Shown: piece by piece, positions 1 to 8,802 of the stretch | How positions within the stretch are numbered: the first letter of the stretch is position 1 | Layout of the letters: the number at the start of each line of letters is the position of its first letter | Assembly (NCBI GenBank): GCA_039026375.1 | Contig: JBCCML010000011.1 | Location: 1 to 64,000, forward strand | Direction: 5' to 3' | DNA length: 64,000 nucleotides | DNA from: Thermohalobaculum sp039026375 | GTDB lineage: Bacteria; Pseudomonadota; Alphaproteobacteria; Rhodobacterales; Rhodobacteraceae | Position numbers and translations under genes: made by a program | The notes under the pieces: model-generated | The model's input: only the letters and a program-made list of their open reading frames with translations | What the model was told of the DNA's origin: nothing | The model's database searches: none

Positions 1-3000
1 GTCGGCGTTCTCCAGCCCGCGCAGGATGTTGTCATTGGCGTCGCCGAAGAGGTTGTCGACCCCGCCGGAGCCGGTGAGGTTCTCGAAGCCTGTCAGCAGG
101 TCATTGCCCGAGCCGATGGAGGGGTCGCGGTTGGGGTTGCCGCGCGTGACCTGGACCGAGCCCTGATCGGCCAGCGAGACCCGGACGCCGAAGGTGTCTA
201 GGCCCGGCGTCGTGTCGAACAGATCCGCGTAAGAGACCGTGTCGTTGGTGCCCGACCCGCCGTCCACCGTGTCGTTGCCAAGGCCGGGGAGGATCGTGTC
301 GTTCTGAGTGCCGCCTGCTAGGCTATCGTTCCCGGCAAGACCGGCCAGGACATTGTCAACGCTGCTACCCGTGATCGTATCGCCGAAGTCCGAGCCGAGG
401 GCGTTTTCGAAGTTCGCGATCGTGTCGCCGACGGCATCCCCGCCGTTGGCCGTGCCGGCACTCAGGTCGATGCGCACACCCACAGATGAGGACGCATAGC
501 TGAGCGTGTCGACATCCGATCCGCCGTCTAGCGAGTCCGCGCCTGGACCGCCTTCGATCGTGTCGTTGCCCAAGCCACCAAGGATGGTGTCGTTGCCCTC
601 CAGACCGCGTACCGAGTCATCCCCGGCCAGCGCGTCGAACACATCGACACCTGACGTGCCGTCAACGGTGTCGTTGAAAAGGGTGAATGGCGACGTGGTG
701 AAGTTCAGCGATGTCTTGTCAGTGATGCCCGCAAACGGATTCCCATCCGTATCTCGGATCGCACCTGGTGTCACATTGACGTAGTAGCCGGTCGTCGCTG
801 CCAGCATGCTGGTCGGTGTCCAAGTCACCGTTGAACCAGAGAAGACGACGGTGTTGCTTGCGACCGAGACGGTATCGATCAGTCTGTCATCGGACGTGCG
901 GCGAAGCTCAAACGTCCCTGTGCCGCGTTCTACAGTTTCGTCAAACCTAAGCGAGATCGGGGCGTTGACGGCCACGTTGCCAGCATTGTCGGCAGGCGAA
1001 GTCGACATGAGCACTGGCGGCGTCGAAGGGCCGATCTCCAGAGTCACCGATGCCGATGACGTCCCAGGAATCTCGAGCAGGACAAGCTGAGAAACACCGG
1101 GGAACTCGGTCGCGATGTTGCCTCCGTTCAGCAGGACACCGCCACCTTCAACATTCGTGGAGGTTGCGGTCGAGATGACATCGGCGATGACGACACCGTT
1201 CTGCCGGAAGACGGCCCGGACGGTGTCACCGAGCAAGATCTCTGACAGTGCGCCGAACTCAGACACGAAGACGTCAAAGTTGTTGTTCCCGAAGAAACCG
1301 GAAAAGTCATCAACACCGTCAAGCCCATTATTGCTGCTATCGGGAATAGGGTTGCCCCCGGCTACTTGTGGGCCCGGAATGACAAACGCATTCGGCACAT
1401 CCCCCGTCACGCGGATGTCGTCGACGGCGATATCCTCGCCTGAGAAGAGGAAGTCGTTCCAGGTCAGGCGCACGTCGAGGTCGTTGCCGGTGCCGACGAT
1501 ATCGGCGCCGAACTCGGCCCAAGCCTGGGACAAGGCCGGGCCGTCGCGTTCGCCGTCGAAGTCGGTGTCGAGCCCGGGCTCGTGGTCGAGCTGGTCGGTG
1601 CCCTCGATGCGCAGGATCTCGGTCCAGCCGCCGCCGTCGATCTGCGCCTCGACCGAGAAGAAGGTCGTGGCGTTCCAGTCCTCGCGCCCATCATCCTGGT
1701 CGTCCTCGGCCAGGTCGATGTCGAAATGCAGGTTCTCGAAGCCCGCAATGTCGATCCCGGTGATCGTCAGGCTCTCGCTGTTCGACCCCGCGGTCGCCCC
1801 ATTCGGGTCCTGGACCGAGAAGAACCACGAGCCTTCCGAGCCGCCCACGATCCCGTAGTCAAGCTCTGGCGTGCCTGAGATCGGCGGCGGGCCTGTGTAT
1901 TCCAGAGCCGCCCCGCCGATCGTGCGCGTGAACCAGTCGCCCCCAAAGGCCGAGCTCAGGTCGTCGAACTCGGCGCGGCTGAGCGTGTAGCGCACGCCCG
2001 CGCCGTTCGTCTCGAAGCCCTCCTGGTGCAGCACGAAGGCGCCATCGGGGTCCGCGCCCGTCGGCCCGTCATTGTCCCAGACCCGGATGGTCTCGACGCG
2101 GATCGGCGCCAGCGCGTTCAGCTCGACATTGTCGGCCGAGACCACATCCAGCGTCAGGTACTGGTTGACGCCAGTGTCCAGCAGCTCGTCATCCAGGTCG
2201 TCGACGGCGGTGATCGTCAGGACCTGGTTGATCCGGCCGTCCGGGTCCGTCAGGAAGTCGTTGCCCAGATAGGTGCCGACCGTCATGTTGCCGGTGGCGT
2301 TCCCGTTCACCGTGTACTCGGTCGGATCCCAGCTCGCCACCAGGCGCACCACGTCGCCCGCATCCGGTGTGCCCGAGATCTCCGCCCGGATCGTCTCGGA
2401 CTGACCGCCCTCGAACACATCCGTGAACCCGGCAATGAACACGTCAAAATCAGGCGCCGCATCCCCCGTCACGCGGATGTCGTCGATCGCAAAGTCTTCG
2501 TCGCCGAAACTGGCCTCGAACGCGACCTGCAGATCCAAGGTGGATCCGGTCCCGGCGATCGCCGCCGAATACCGTGTGAACGCATCGGTGATTGCCGCGC
2601 CATCGCCGACACCGTCGAAGTTCGTATCCAGTTGGGCGACTTCATTCCCCTGGTCGCCACCTGCTTCGAAGCGCAGGATGTCCGTGAAGCCACCGCCGTC
2701 GATCTGAGCGCGAATACGAAGCCCGTCAGCGGCATCAATGTCCTGCAATATCCCGTCATCGTCTTCTGCGAAAAGGGCAGAGAACGCGAGGTTCTGGAAA
2801 CCGGAGATGTCGATCCCCGTGAAGTTCAGCGTCGCCGAGGTTGACCCGCCAGAACCCGACGGATTGGCGGCGTCAATGTCCTGAGCGGCGAAGAAGAAGG
2901 ACCCGTCTTGCCCCGTAACCTCATAGTTCAGGGTGATCCCGCTGCCGTTCGTCCGTCCGAAGAAGTCCGATGCACCATCCGAGAACTCGGCAACCGACGT

Positions 3001-6000
3001 TGTGTAGCGCGCGCCATTGCCGTCGGTTTCGAAACTCTCTTGAAGCAGGTCGTACGCCCCGCTGACCTGTACGGCGTCGCTGTCCACCAGCCGCACCGCG
3101 ACATCGAGCGGGTTCACGGTAAAATTGGGGTCAAGAGAGCCGCCAAGCTCGACCCTGATCATCGCGGTCTCGTCGCCTTCGACGAGTGAGTCATTAACCG
3201 CGGTCGCCGTGATCGTGGTACCGGACGAACCAACCAGCAGGACGCGCGACACGCCGGGTCCGGCCCCGATATCGATATCCGAAGAGCTTGGGATGAACCT
3301 CAACGAGGTCAGGGCCGGCGGATCGCTGACGGACGCGTAGTCGACAAATATCTGGGCTGCAACGTCACCTTCGATCGACTCATCGATATTGCTGACAAAT
3401 GTCGCGACCAGGTCCGCGGCCGATGTGACTTGCAGGTCGTCAAAAGCGATATCGTCGCCAAGGGCGTCCAGCGTCATCTCGATCTGCAGGTCCAGAGTCG
3501 TTCCGGTGCCGGCGATCGGAGCTGCAAACCGTGTGAAGTCGTCGGTCAGGGCCGTACCGTCGCCAATACCGTCGAAATCGGTGTCGAGCTGGAAGCTCTC
3601 GTTGAGCTGATCGCCGCCCGTTTGGAACGACAGGACATTGAAATAGGCACCGCCATCGATCCGGGCGCGCACGATCAGATCATCGGTCGAGTCGGGCGTC
3701 TGGGTGAAGGTAGAGAAGTCATCTTCGGCAAAGAGCCCGCTGAAGATCAGCCCGTCCTCGCCCGATATGTCGATCCCTGTGATCTCGAGCGTCTGCGTCG
3801 GCGATTGCGTGCCGGAGGGCAGTGCCCGGGTGATGTCCTGGGCGGCGAAGAAGAAACTGCCCTGGGGGTTATTCAGAACAACCCCGTTGGTGATATTGCT
3901 GCCATCCGTGCGGATGAAGTAATCAGAGCTGCCATCGGTGAACTCAGATATCGAGGTGGTATAGCCGCCCGCGGTCTCAAAATCCTCGGTAAAGAGATTG
4001 TTCGTGCCCAGACGTGGATTGTCCGGGTCATCATCCAGCAGGCGCAGGGTCTCGTCCGGCACGGGATTTAGGGCGAAGCCGGGCGCGGTGGTGGAAAGCA
4101 GCGCGAAGCTCAGCGTGGCGGTCTCTTCGGCCTCGGAGATCGAGTTATCAACAAGGTCGATGTCGACATTGAAGTTGCCCGATCCCGTCAGCGTGACATC
4201 ATGGGCATTGCCTGCCCCACTGCCCAGGTCCAGCCGCGAGGACGTAGACGTGACCCGCACGACCACATCGCCCGTCGCAGGAGGCTGATCCAACGCCAGG
4301 ACGGCACGGACCGGTTGGTGACCTTCGATCAGCGTGGTCTGCGAACTGAAGAACGAGACACTCAGATCCGAGGGCGCGGGCGTCCCGGCGATCACGATAT
4401 CGTCGATGGCATAGTCCTGGTCCGAGAGCGCGCCACGCATGGTGATCTCGAGATCCAGCAGTGACCCCGTCCCGGCGATCTCCGAGGCAAAGCGCTGGAA
4501 CGCATCTGTGACCACGGCGCCATCGCCGACACCGTCCATGTCACGGTCGGCCTGCAGAAACTCGAATTGCCCGTCACCACCAGGCGCGAAGTTCAGAATG
4601 TCGACAAAGGCGCCCTCGTCGATCGAGGCCCGCACGATCATGTCACTGCTCGAGGTATAGCTCGCACGGTCGCCGGTGAACTGGGTGAGACGATCCTCGG
4701 CCACCAGCATGCTGAAGGTCAGGCTATAGAAATTCGAGATGTCGATGTCGTTGATCTGGATCGTCTGAGTGTTGAGGCCGTTGGCGCCTGCATCCAGGTC
4801 AGCGCCTGCGAACCACCACTGGCCTTGGGCGCTCGCACCCTCGATATCGTAACCCGCGGGCAGGGCGCCGCTGGGCCCCGTCGAGCCGTCCGTTCGACCC
4901 CAGATATCCGGACTGTCAGGGATGCCGCCGCTGCTTTCGGCCTGGCTCAGGATATAGCGTGTGCCCGCGCCATCCGTCTCAAAGGTCTCATTGTAGACCA
5001 GGGCCACACTTTCCCGCGGGTTGTTCGGGTCATTGTCGATGAGACGAATGTCCAGCGTGTCGTTGATCGGATTGATCGTGAAGTTTGGATCGCCCGTCCC
5101 TGCAAAAAAGAAGGACAGCGTCACGCTCTCGTCGCCCTCGATGATCTTGTCGTCCAGCGCCGTCGCCGTAACAGTGACCGGGCCGGATTGCAGATCGACG
5201 TCGTGGTTGCTGCCAAATCCACTGCCCAGATCGATCTCGGACGAGGGGTTTACGATCGTGATGATCGTCTTGGCCGACGGGACGATATCGGTGGAGAGAA
5301 TAAACCGCGCGGGCTCGTCGCCCTCCACCGCATCGTCGTCCGCGATTGTCAAAGCGTCGACAAATTCGATGCTCAAGGTGGCGGGGGTGGCTGCGGCCGT
5401 GACCTGAAAGTTATCGAAGGCAATGTCTTCGTCATTGCCGTTCAGGTTTTCCATCACGATGCGGACGTCCAGGTCAGCGCCCGTTCCGGAAATACCCGCA
5501 GTGAAGGTCTGGAATGCGTCTGTCAGCACGGTGCTGTCGCCGACGCCGTCGAAGTCAGTATCCAGCTGTGGCGCCGTGTTTGAGCCTGTTGCGGCGAACT
5601 GCAGGATTTTCTGGAAGGCACCGCCGTCGATGCTGACCTCGACATAGACCAGGGTGTCTGCGTCCCAATCCTCCGATCCATTCGTAAAGTCGTCCTCCGC
5701 AAAGAGGCCGCTGAACTGCAGGTTTGTCTGCCCGGAAATGTTGATCGTGTTGAAGGTTATCGTTCGCGAATGCGTTGAAACAGCCGTCTCGTCCGTGTCG
5801 TTCGCCGCGAAGTAGAAGGACCCCGATGCGCCCGAATAGGCGACCGAGGACGTGAAGGCGACGCCGGCAAGCGTTACGCCGTTCGTTCGACCAAAGAAGT
5901 CGTCATTGATCGTCGATGTGGCGGTGTGGAACTCGGCATTCGACAGCGTGTAGCGCGTGCCGCTGCCATCAGTTTCAAAGCCTTCAGACCAAAGCGTAAC

Positions 6001-6081
6001 CGTTGGCACGTCATCACCCCACGACAAATTGGGCCCCGGATCGAGGCTTCGGCAGTCCAGGAACACAGACAACCGCCCCAT
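1..6081 (-). CDS. Giant repeat/RTX-type secreted protein (C-terminus beyond window)
   Basis: A single open frame of 2,027 codons runs off the left edge, so the C-terminus and stop are missing. Five copies of a roughly 200-residue module lie at about residues 31-228, 360-568, 695-888, 1005-1208 and 1346-1562. Each begins with an (E/S)xFETDG-like stretch, contains FAAQD- and AEDD-type motifs, and ends AIDDIxVTG. The first four are followed by Calx-beta-like segments ending NDDPDNPR or similar. Then come an SbsA/Big_5-like Ig domain (about 1680-1795) and glycine/aspartate-rich hemolysin-type Ca2+-binding repeats (from about 1795). There is no N-terminal signal peptide, so export by a type I system through the missing C-terminus is inferred. 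The ATG at 6081 (MGRLSV) has no good ribosome binding site; an in-frame GTG at 6090 or further upstream could be used, limited by an in-frame TAA near 6173. Function is probably surface or extracellular. Confidence 0.85.
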   Translation of the reverse strand, partial: MGRLSVFLDCRSLDPGPNLSWGDDVPTVTLWSEGFETDGSGTRYTLSNAEFHTATSTINDDFFGRTNGVTLAGVAFTSSVAYSGASGSFYFAANDTDETAVSTHSRTITFNTINISGQTNLQFSGLFAEDDFTNGSEDWDADTLVYVEVSIDGGAFQKILQFAATGSNTAPQLDTDFDGVGDSTVLTDAFQTFTAGISGTGADLDVRIVMENLNGNDEDIAFDNFQVTAAATPATLSIEFVDALTIADDDAVEGDEPARFILSTDIVPSAKTIITIVNPSSEIDLGSGFGSNHDVDLQSGPVTVTATALDDKIIEGDESVTLSFFFAGTGDPNFTINPINDTLDIRLIDNDPNNPRESVALVYNETFETDGAGTRYILSQAESSGGIPDSPDIWGRTDGSTGPSGALPAGYDIEGASAQGQWWFAGADLDAGANGLNTQTIQINDIDISNFYSLTFSMLVAEDRLTQFTGDRASYTSSSDMIVRASIDEGAFVDILNFAPGGDGQFEFLQADRDMDGVGDGAVVTDAFQRFASEIAGTGSLLDLEITMRGALSDQDYAIDDIVIAGTPAPSDLSVSFFSSQTTLIEGHQPVRAVLALDQPPATGDVVVRVTSTSSRLDLGSGAGNAHDVTLTGSGNFNVDIDLVDNSISEAEETATLSFALLSTTAPGFALNPVPDETLRLLDDDPDNPRLGTNNLFTEDFETAGGYTTSISEFTDGSSDYFIRTDGSNITNGVVLNNPQGSFFFAAQDITRALPSGTQSPTQTLEITGIDISGEDGLIFSGLFAEDDFSTFTQTPDSTDDLIVRARIDGGAYFNVLSFQTGGDQLNESFQLDTDFDGIGDGTALTDDFTRFAAPIAGTGTTLDLQIEMTLDALGDDIAFDDLQVTSAADLVATFVSNIDESIEGDVAAQIFVDYASVSDPPALTSLRFIPSSSDIDIGAGPGVSRVLLVGSSGTTITATAVNDSLVEGDETAMIRVELGGSLDPNFTVNPLDVAVRLVDSDAVQVSGAYDLLQESFETDGNGARYTTSVAEFSDGASDFFGRTNGSGITLNYEVTGQDGSFFFAAQDIDAANPSGSGGSTSATLNFTGIDISGFQNLAFSALFAEDDDGILQDIDAADGLRIRAQIDGGGFTDILRFEAGGDQGNEVAQLDTNFDGVGDGAAITDAFTRYSAAIAGTGSTLDLQVAFEASFGDEDFAIDDIRVTGDAAPDFDVFIAGFTDVFEGGQSETIRAEISGTPDAGDVVRLVASWDPTEYTVNGNATGNMTVGTYLGNDFLTDPDGRINQVLTITAVDDLDDELLDTGVNQYLTLDVVSADNVELNALAPIRVETIRVWDNDGPTGADPDGAFVLHQEGFETNGAGVRYTLSRAEFDDLSSAFGGDWFTRTIGGAALEYTGPPPISGTPELDYGIVGGSEGSWFFSVQDPNGATAGSNSESLTITGIDIAGFENLHFDIDLAEDDQDDGREDWNATTFFSVEAQIDGGGWTEILRIEGTDQLDHEPGLDTDFDGERDGPALSQAWAEFGADIVGTGNDLDVRLTWNDFLFSGEDIAVDDIRVTGDVPNAFVIPGPQVAGGNPIPDSSNNGLDGVDDFSGFFGNNNFDVFVSEFGALSEILLGDTVRAVFRQNGVVIADVISTATSTNVEGGGVLLNGGNIATEFPGVSQLVLLEIPGTSSASVTLEIGPSTPPVLMSTSPADNAGNVAVNAPISLRFDETVERGTGTFELRRTSDDRLIDTVSVASNTVVFSGSTVTWTPTSMLAATTGYYVNVTPGAIRDTDGNPFAGITDKTSLNFTTSPFTLFNDTVDGTSGVDVFDALAGDDSVRGLEGNDTILGGLGNDTIEGGPGADSLDGGSDVDTLSYASSSVGVRIDLSAGTANGGDAVGDTIANFENALGSDFGDTITGSSVDNVLAGLAGNDSLAGGTQNDTILPGLGNDTVDGGSGTNDTVSYADLFDTTPGLDTFGVRVSLADQGSVQVTRGNPNRDPSIGSGNDLLTGFENLTGSGGVDNLFGDANDNILRGLENAD

Positions 6082-6749
6082 CAATTTCACGAGCTGGCGC
6101 ACCACCAGCGTCGTCGGGCGACCAAAACCCCAACGTCGGCCCGAGGGAGATTCAATCACATTCGTGTCAAATTACCAAACAGTTCCGCCGCCGCCGGCAC
6201 GCGATCCGTGCAGCGGCTGGCGACTGGGTAAGCGGCAGAAGCTTGGACACCGCACGGACGGTTGAGTGCCGCAAACGTCAACTGAGGCTCATGAAAGCAG
6301 CAAAGCTCAAACCCGCGAAGACCGACGACGCCCAGGGAGGTCCGGGGAAGATCATCCTGCAGACGCCTGCCAAAGACGCGGTGCCCCAACGGCTGTTTCT
6401 GCAGTCGATGACGGCGCTTGGGATCTCTCCGGCGCTTTTCAACATGACCCCAGCAATCTGCGCCAAGCCATTGTTGTTGAACTTCAACTGGGGCGGCGAT
6501 GGCGTCGCGGCGCACGATAAGGCCTGGGCCGCTCGCGATAACCCAGCCCCCCTGCTGCACGCTTAAATTGTTGGATCAGGCCCCAACTAGACCGCAATAA
6601 AACGCAATCCAAATTCCAGCTTGCGCCCAGTGGTGCGCGTCGGACGAGTGGAACACTATGCAACGGCACCTCGATGCGACGGCGACCAAAGCGATGACCT
6701 GAATCTCCGGGCAAAGACCGGCAGGTTCGACCAACACAAGGAATGTAAC
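6082..6749. other. Intergenic region between divergent genes
   Basis: This separates the start of the giant RTX gene from the ureohydrolase gene and should hold both promoters. I see no convincing -35/-10 pair. The only candidate coding content is the weak small ORF at 6291-6566. Confidence 0.5.
6291..6566 (+). CDS. Possible small hypothetical protein (91 aa)
   Basis: The ATG lies four bases after a GAGG, a passable ribosome binding site. The product starts Lys-rich (MKAAKLKPAKTDD) and contains no domain I recognise. Reading frames on the opposite strand are of similar length, so coding is not established. It sits in front of the ureohydrolase gene and could equally be leader sequence. Confidence 0.2.
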   Translation: MKAAKLKPAKTDDAQGGPGKIILQTPAKDAVPQRLFLQSMTALGISPALFNMTPAICAKPLLLNFNWGGDGVAAHDKAWAARDNPAPLLHA

Positions 6750-7712
6750 ATGGGTACCCCAGGTATCATGCCTCCACAGCTGATCGGCCCATTTGCGGGG
6801 CCCAGAACCTTCATGAACGTGCCCTATTCGGCTGATCCAAGCGGCAGCCTTGCGGCGATCCTTGGGGTCCCGTTTGATGCCGGCACCCATCCGACCAGAA
6901 TTGGGTCACGGCAAGGCCCAGCCGCCATCAGGGAACAATCGCTTCTGGTCCGGCCCTACCAACCACCCCACGCGCTGTTCAGCCCGCTCGAAGACTTGAA
7001 TGTCGTGGATTGTGGCGACGCCGACGCGACCGCCAGCATCATCGACGCATCGTTCGAAGCAATCGAGCTTGCGGCGACGACGATTCTAGAGGCTGGGGCT
7101 GCGCCTTTGGCCCTTGGCGGCGATGGCATGATCTCGCTGCCGCTGCTGCGCGCCGCCAAACGGAAATACGATGACCTTGTCGTCCTGCACATTGACGCAC
7201 ACACAGACACCTACCCCGGCGACGGCAACGCGGTTCAAGACCGCTACAACGTTGCCACGACCTTCACGCGCGCGTCCGAGGAGGGGCTGGTCGACCTTGA
7301 TGCTTCCTATCATGTGGGCGCGCGTGGACCGGTTCTGTTTGCCGACGTCTTCGAACACACGCAGGAAAAAGGGTACAATCTGATTGATGGCAACGAGATG
7401 TTCGCCGTTGGTCTGGATAGAACAGCGCAACGCATCAAGGATGCCGTCGGACAACGCCCTGTCTACTTCTGCTTTGACATGGACTTCTTTGACCCGTCCT
7501 GCGCACCCGGTGTCTGCACACCGACTTGGGGCGGGGCGAGCGCCCGCGAAGGCTTGGGCTTCATCCAGTCCTTTGCCGGTCTCAACGTGGTCGCGAGTGA
7601 CGTGAACACCGTTTCGCCGCCGCACGACGTCGGGGGGATGACGGCGTTTTTGGCGGCCACCGTAACGCTCGAGATTTTGACCCTGATGGCACGTTCGAAG
7701 CGCGCACCTTAG
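6750..7712 (+). CDS. Ureohydrolase (arginase/agmatinase) family protein with altered active site
   Basis: The start at 6750 is chosen because AAGGA lies seven bases upstream, giving 320 residues, the usual family length. Two of the three family signatures are intact: HIDAHTD (D149, H151, D153) and FDMDFFDP (D243, D245), which carry five of the six Mn2+ ligands. The first signature, normally GGDH, is GGDG (G126), so the sixth ligand is lost. The conserved Glu of the DVVEVxP motif is Thr in SDVNTVSP. The family hydrolyses guanidino compounds to urea and an amine using a binuclear manganese centre. The loss of a ligand and the Glu suggests a different substrate, a mononuclear site or a non-catalytic role. 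A putative operator and the SDR/amine oxidase pair follow; a shared pathway in amine metabolism is possible but unproven. Confidence 0.8.
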   Translation: MGTPGIMPPQLIGPFAGPRTFMNVPYSADPSGSLAAILGVPFDAGTHPTRIGSRQGPAAIREQSLLVRPYQPPHALFSPLEDLNVVDCGDADATASIIDASFEAIELAATTILEAGAAPLALGGDGMISLPLLRAAKRKYDDLVVLHIDAHTDTYPGDGNAVQDRYNVATTFTRASEEGLVDLDASYHVGARGPVLFADVFEHTQEKGYNLIDGNEMFAVGLDRTAQRIKDAVGQRPVYFCFDMDFFDPSCAPGVCTPTWGGASAREGLGFIQSFAGLNVVASDVNTVSPPHDVGGMTAFLAATVTLEILTLMARSKRAP

Positions 7713-7780
7713 CAAGAATCGACACACGTCATCGCTGCCCAACCCCTCGGCACACAGCGTTTGCGCCTGTTGCTTGAAAA

Positions 7781-7800
7781 TCTACCTAATGATAGATAGA
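7781..7800. promoter_or_regulatory. Operator-like palindrome, TetR-type spacing
   Basis: TCTACCTA and TAGATAGA are separated by ATGA; the arms match at seven of eight positions. The size and spacing are like many TetR-family operators. It lies upstream of the SDR/amine oxidase pair and just downstream of the ureohydrolase, in an AT-rich patch. No TetR gene is visible nearby. Confidence 0.35.
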
Positions 7801-8001
7801 TACACAGATGAGTCGAGCCGGGGCGCCTTTTGCACCCGGTGGCGACGCCGACCTCTGACGGGTTAGGACGCGAGATGGTGCTGAAGGCGGATTTAGATGC
7901 TCGGGCTGGGGTGCAATGTGGTGGCCCGGACGGAAAAACCTCTCCCACGGCTGGCCTGGATGGGCGCATGCGGGACCGCAACGGCGATCAGTGTGCAGCC
8001 G

Positions 8002-8049
8002 CCACGACCATGGCCACGACCATGGCCACGACCTTCTCCACGACCATCC
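8002..8049 (+). repeat. Four tandem 12-bp units
   Basis: The unit CCACGACCATGG occurs twice perfectly, followed by two variants (CCACGACCTTCT and CCACGACCATCC). One frame would read His-Asp-His-Gly repeats, but no credible gene contains it. Confidence 0.75.
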
Positions 8050-8115
8050 TTACGACTGCACGAAGGTTTGGGCCACGACAGATGATCCAACCGATGCCCA
8101 GGCGCAGGTGGTCCA

Positions 8116-8799
8116 ATGGCTGATCGGCCCCCCCTCGTGATCGTCGCCGGGGCCGGTGAAGGCCTTGGGCAGGCGTTGCTCGCCCGGTTCCAGGCTGGGG
8201 GATTCACCCCGGTTGGCCTCGGCCGCAGCACGCCGCAGGCGCCGATTGGTGCCTTCCATGCGCTCGACCTGTCCGATGCGGCCGCGGTGCCCGCGGCGAT
8301 TGCCGCCATCATCGCCGACCATGGCGCGCCGCGTGTGGTCATCCACAACGCGGCAGAGCTGGTGATCCGGCCCTTCGTGGATGCACACCTCAGCGACTAT
8401 CAAAGCACCTGGGCTTCCATGGTGCAGTCGGCGATCCTTCTGGCTCAGGCAACAATGCAACCCATGGTGCGTGCAGGCGGGGGCGCGTTCATCGTATCGG
8501 GCGCCACAGCCTCGCTGCGCGGCGGCGCGCGCTTTTCCGCCTTTGCCAGCGCCAAGTTTGCCCTGCGCGGTTTCACCCAGTCGCTGGCGCGCGAGTTCCA
8601 GCCCGCTGGCGTTCATGTCAGCCACGTTATCCTGGACGGCATCATCGACACGGCGCGCTCGCGAGCGCTGCACGGTCTGGATCCCACGAAAATGATGCGG
8701 CCCGAAGATATCGCCGAGGCCTACTGGCAGCTTGCGCATCAGCCCAAATCGACCTGGACGCACGAATTGGATCTGCGTCCAGCCTCAGAAGGCTTCTAG
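8116..8799 (+). CDS. Atypical short-chain dehydrogenase/reductase
   Basis: At 227 residues the protein has the SDR Rossmann fold: a GAGEGLG dinucleotide motif at 11-17 and HNAA in place of NNAG near 77-80. The active site differs from classical SDRs. The Ser is present (S128), but the YxxxK motif reads FASAK (F143, K147), so the catalytic Tyr is missing while the Lys is kept. Such Tyr-less members exist among alphaproteobacterial SDR-like proteins, and their reactions are mostly unknown. It is three bases upstream of the amine oxidase gene and certainly cotranscribed with it. A partner or structural role, or an unusual reduction, is possible. Confidence 0.8.
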   Translation: MADRPPLVIVAGAGEGLGQALLARFQAGGFTPVGLGRSTPQAPIGAFHALDLSDAAAVPAAIAAIIADHGAPRVVIHNAAELVIRPFVDAHLSDYQSTWASMVQSAILLAQATMQPMVRAGGGAFIVSGATASLRGGARFSAFASAKFALRGFTQSLAREFQPAGVHVSHVILDGIIDTARSRALHGLDPTKMMRPEDIAEAYWQLAHQPKSTWTHELDLRPASEGF

Positions 8800-8802
8800 C
8801 TC

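Larger units (their letters stand above)
7713..8115. other. Intergenic region with operator-like palindrome and 12-bp tandem repeat
   Basis: About 400 bases between the ureohydrolase and SDR genes. It holds an 8-4-8 palindrome (7781-7800) in an AT-rich patch and four tandem 12-bp units (8002-8049). Short ORFs here are low-complexity readings of the repeat and are not supported as genes. Confidence 0.6.

Noticed and set aside
2026..5583. Long plus-strand ORFs opposite the giant RTX gene
   Set aside because: Shadows of the repeated coding sequence on the other strand; no ribosome binding sites or domains.
7830..8123. 97-codon ORF before the SDR gene
   Set aside because: It reads across the 12-bp tandem repeat with low-complexity Thr/Met runs and has no ribosome binding site.
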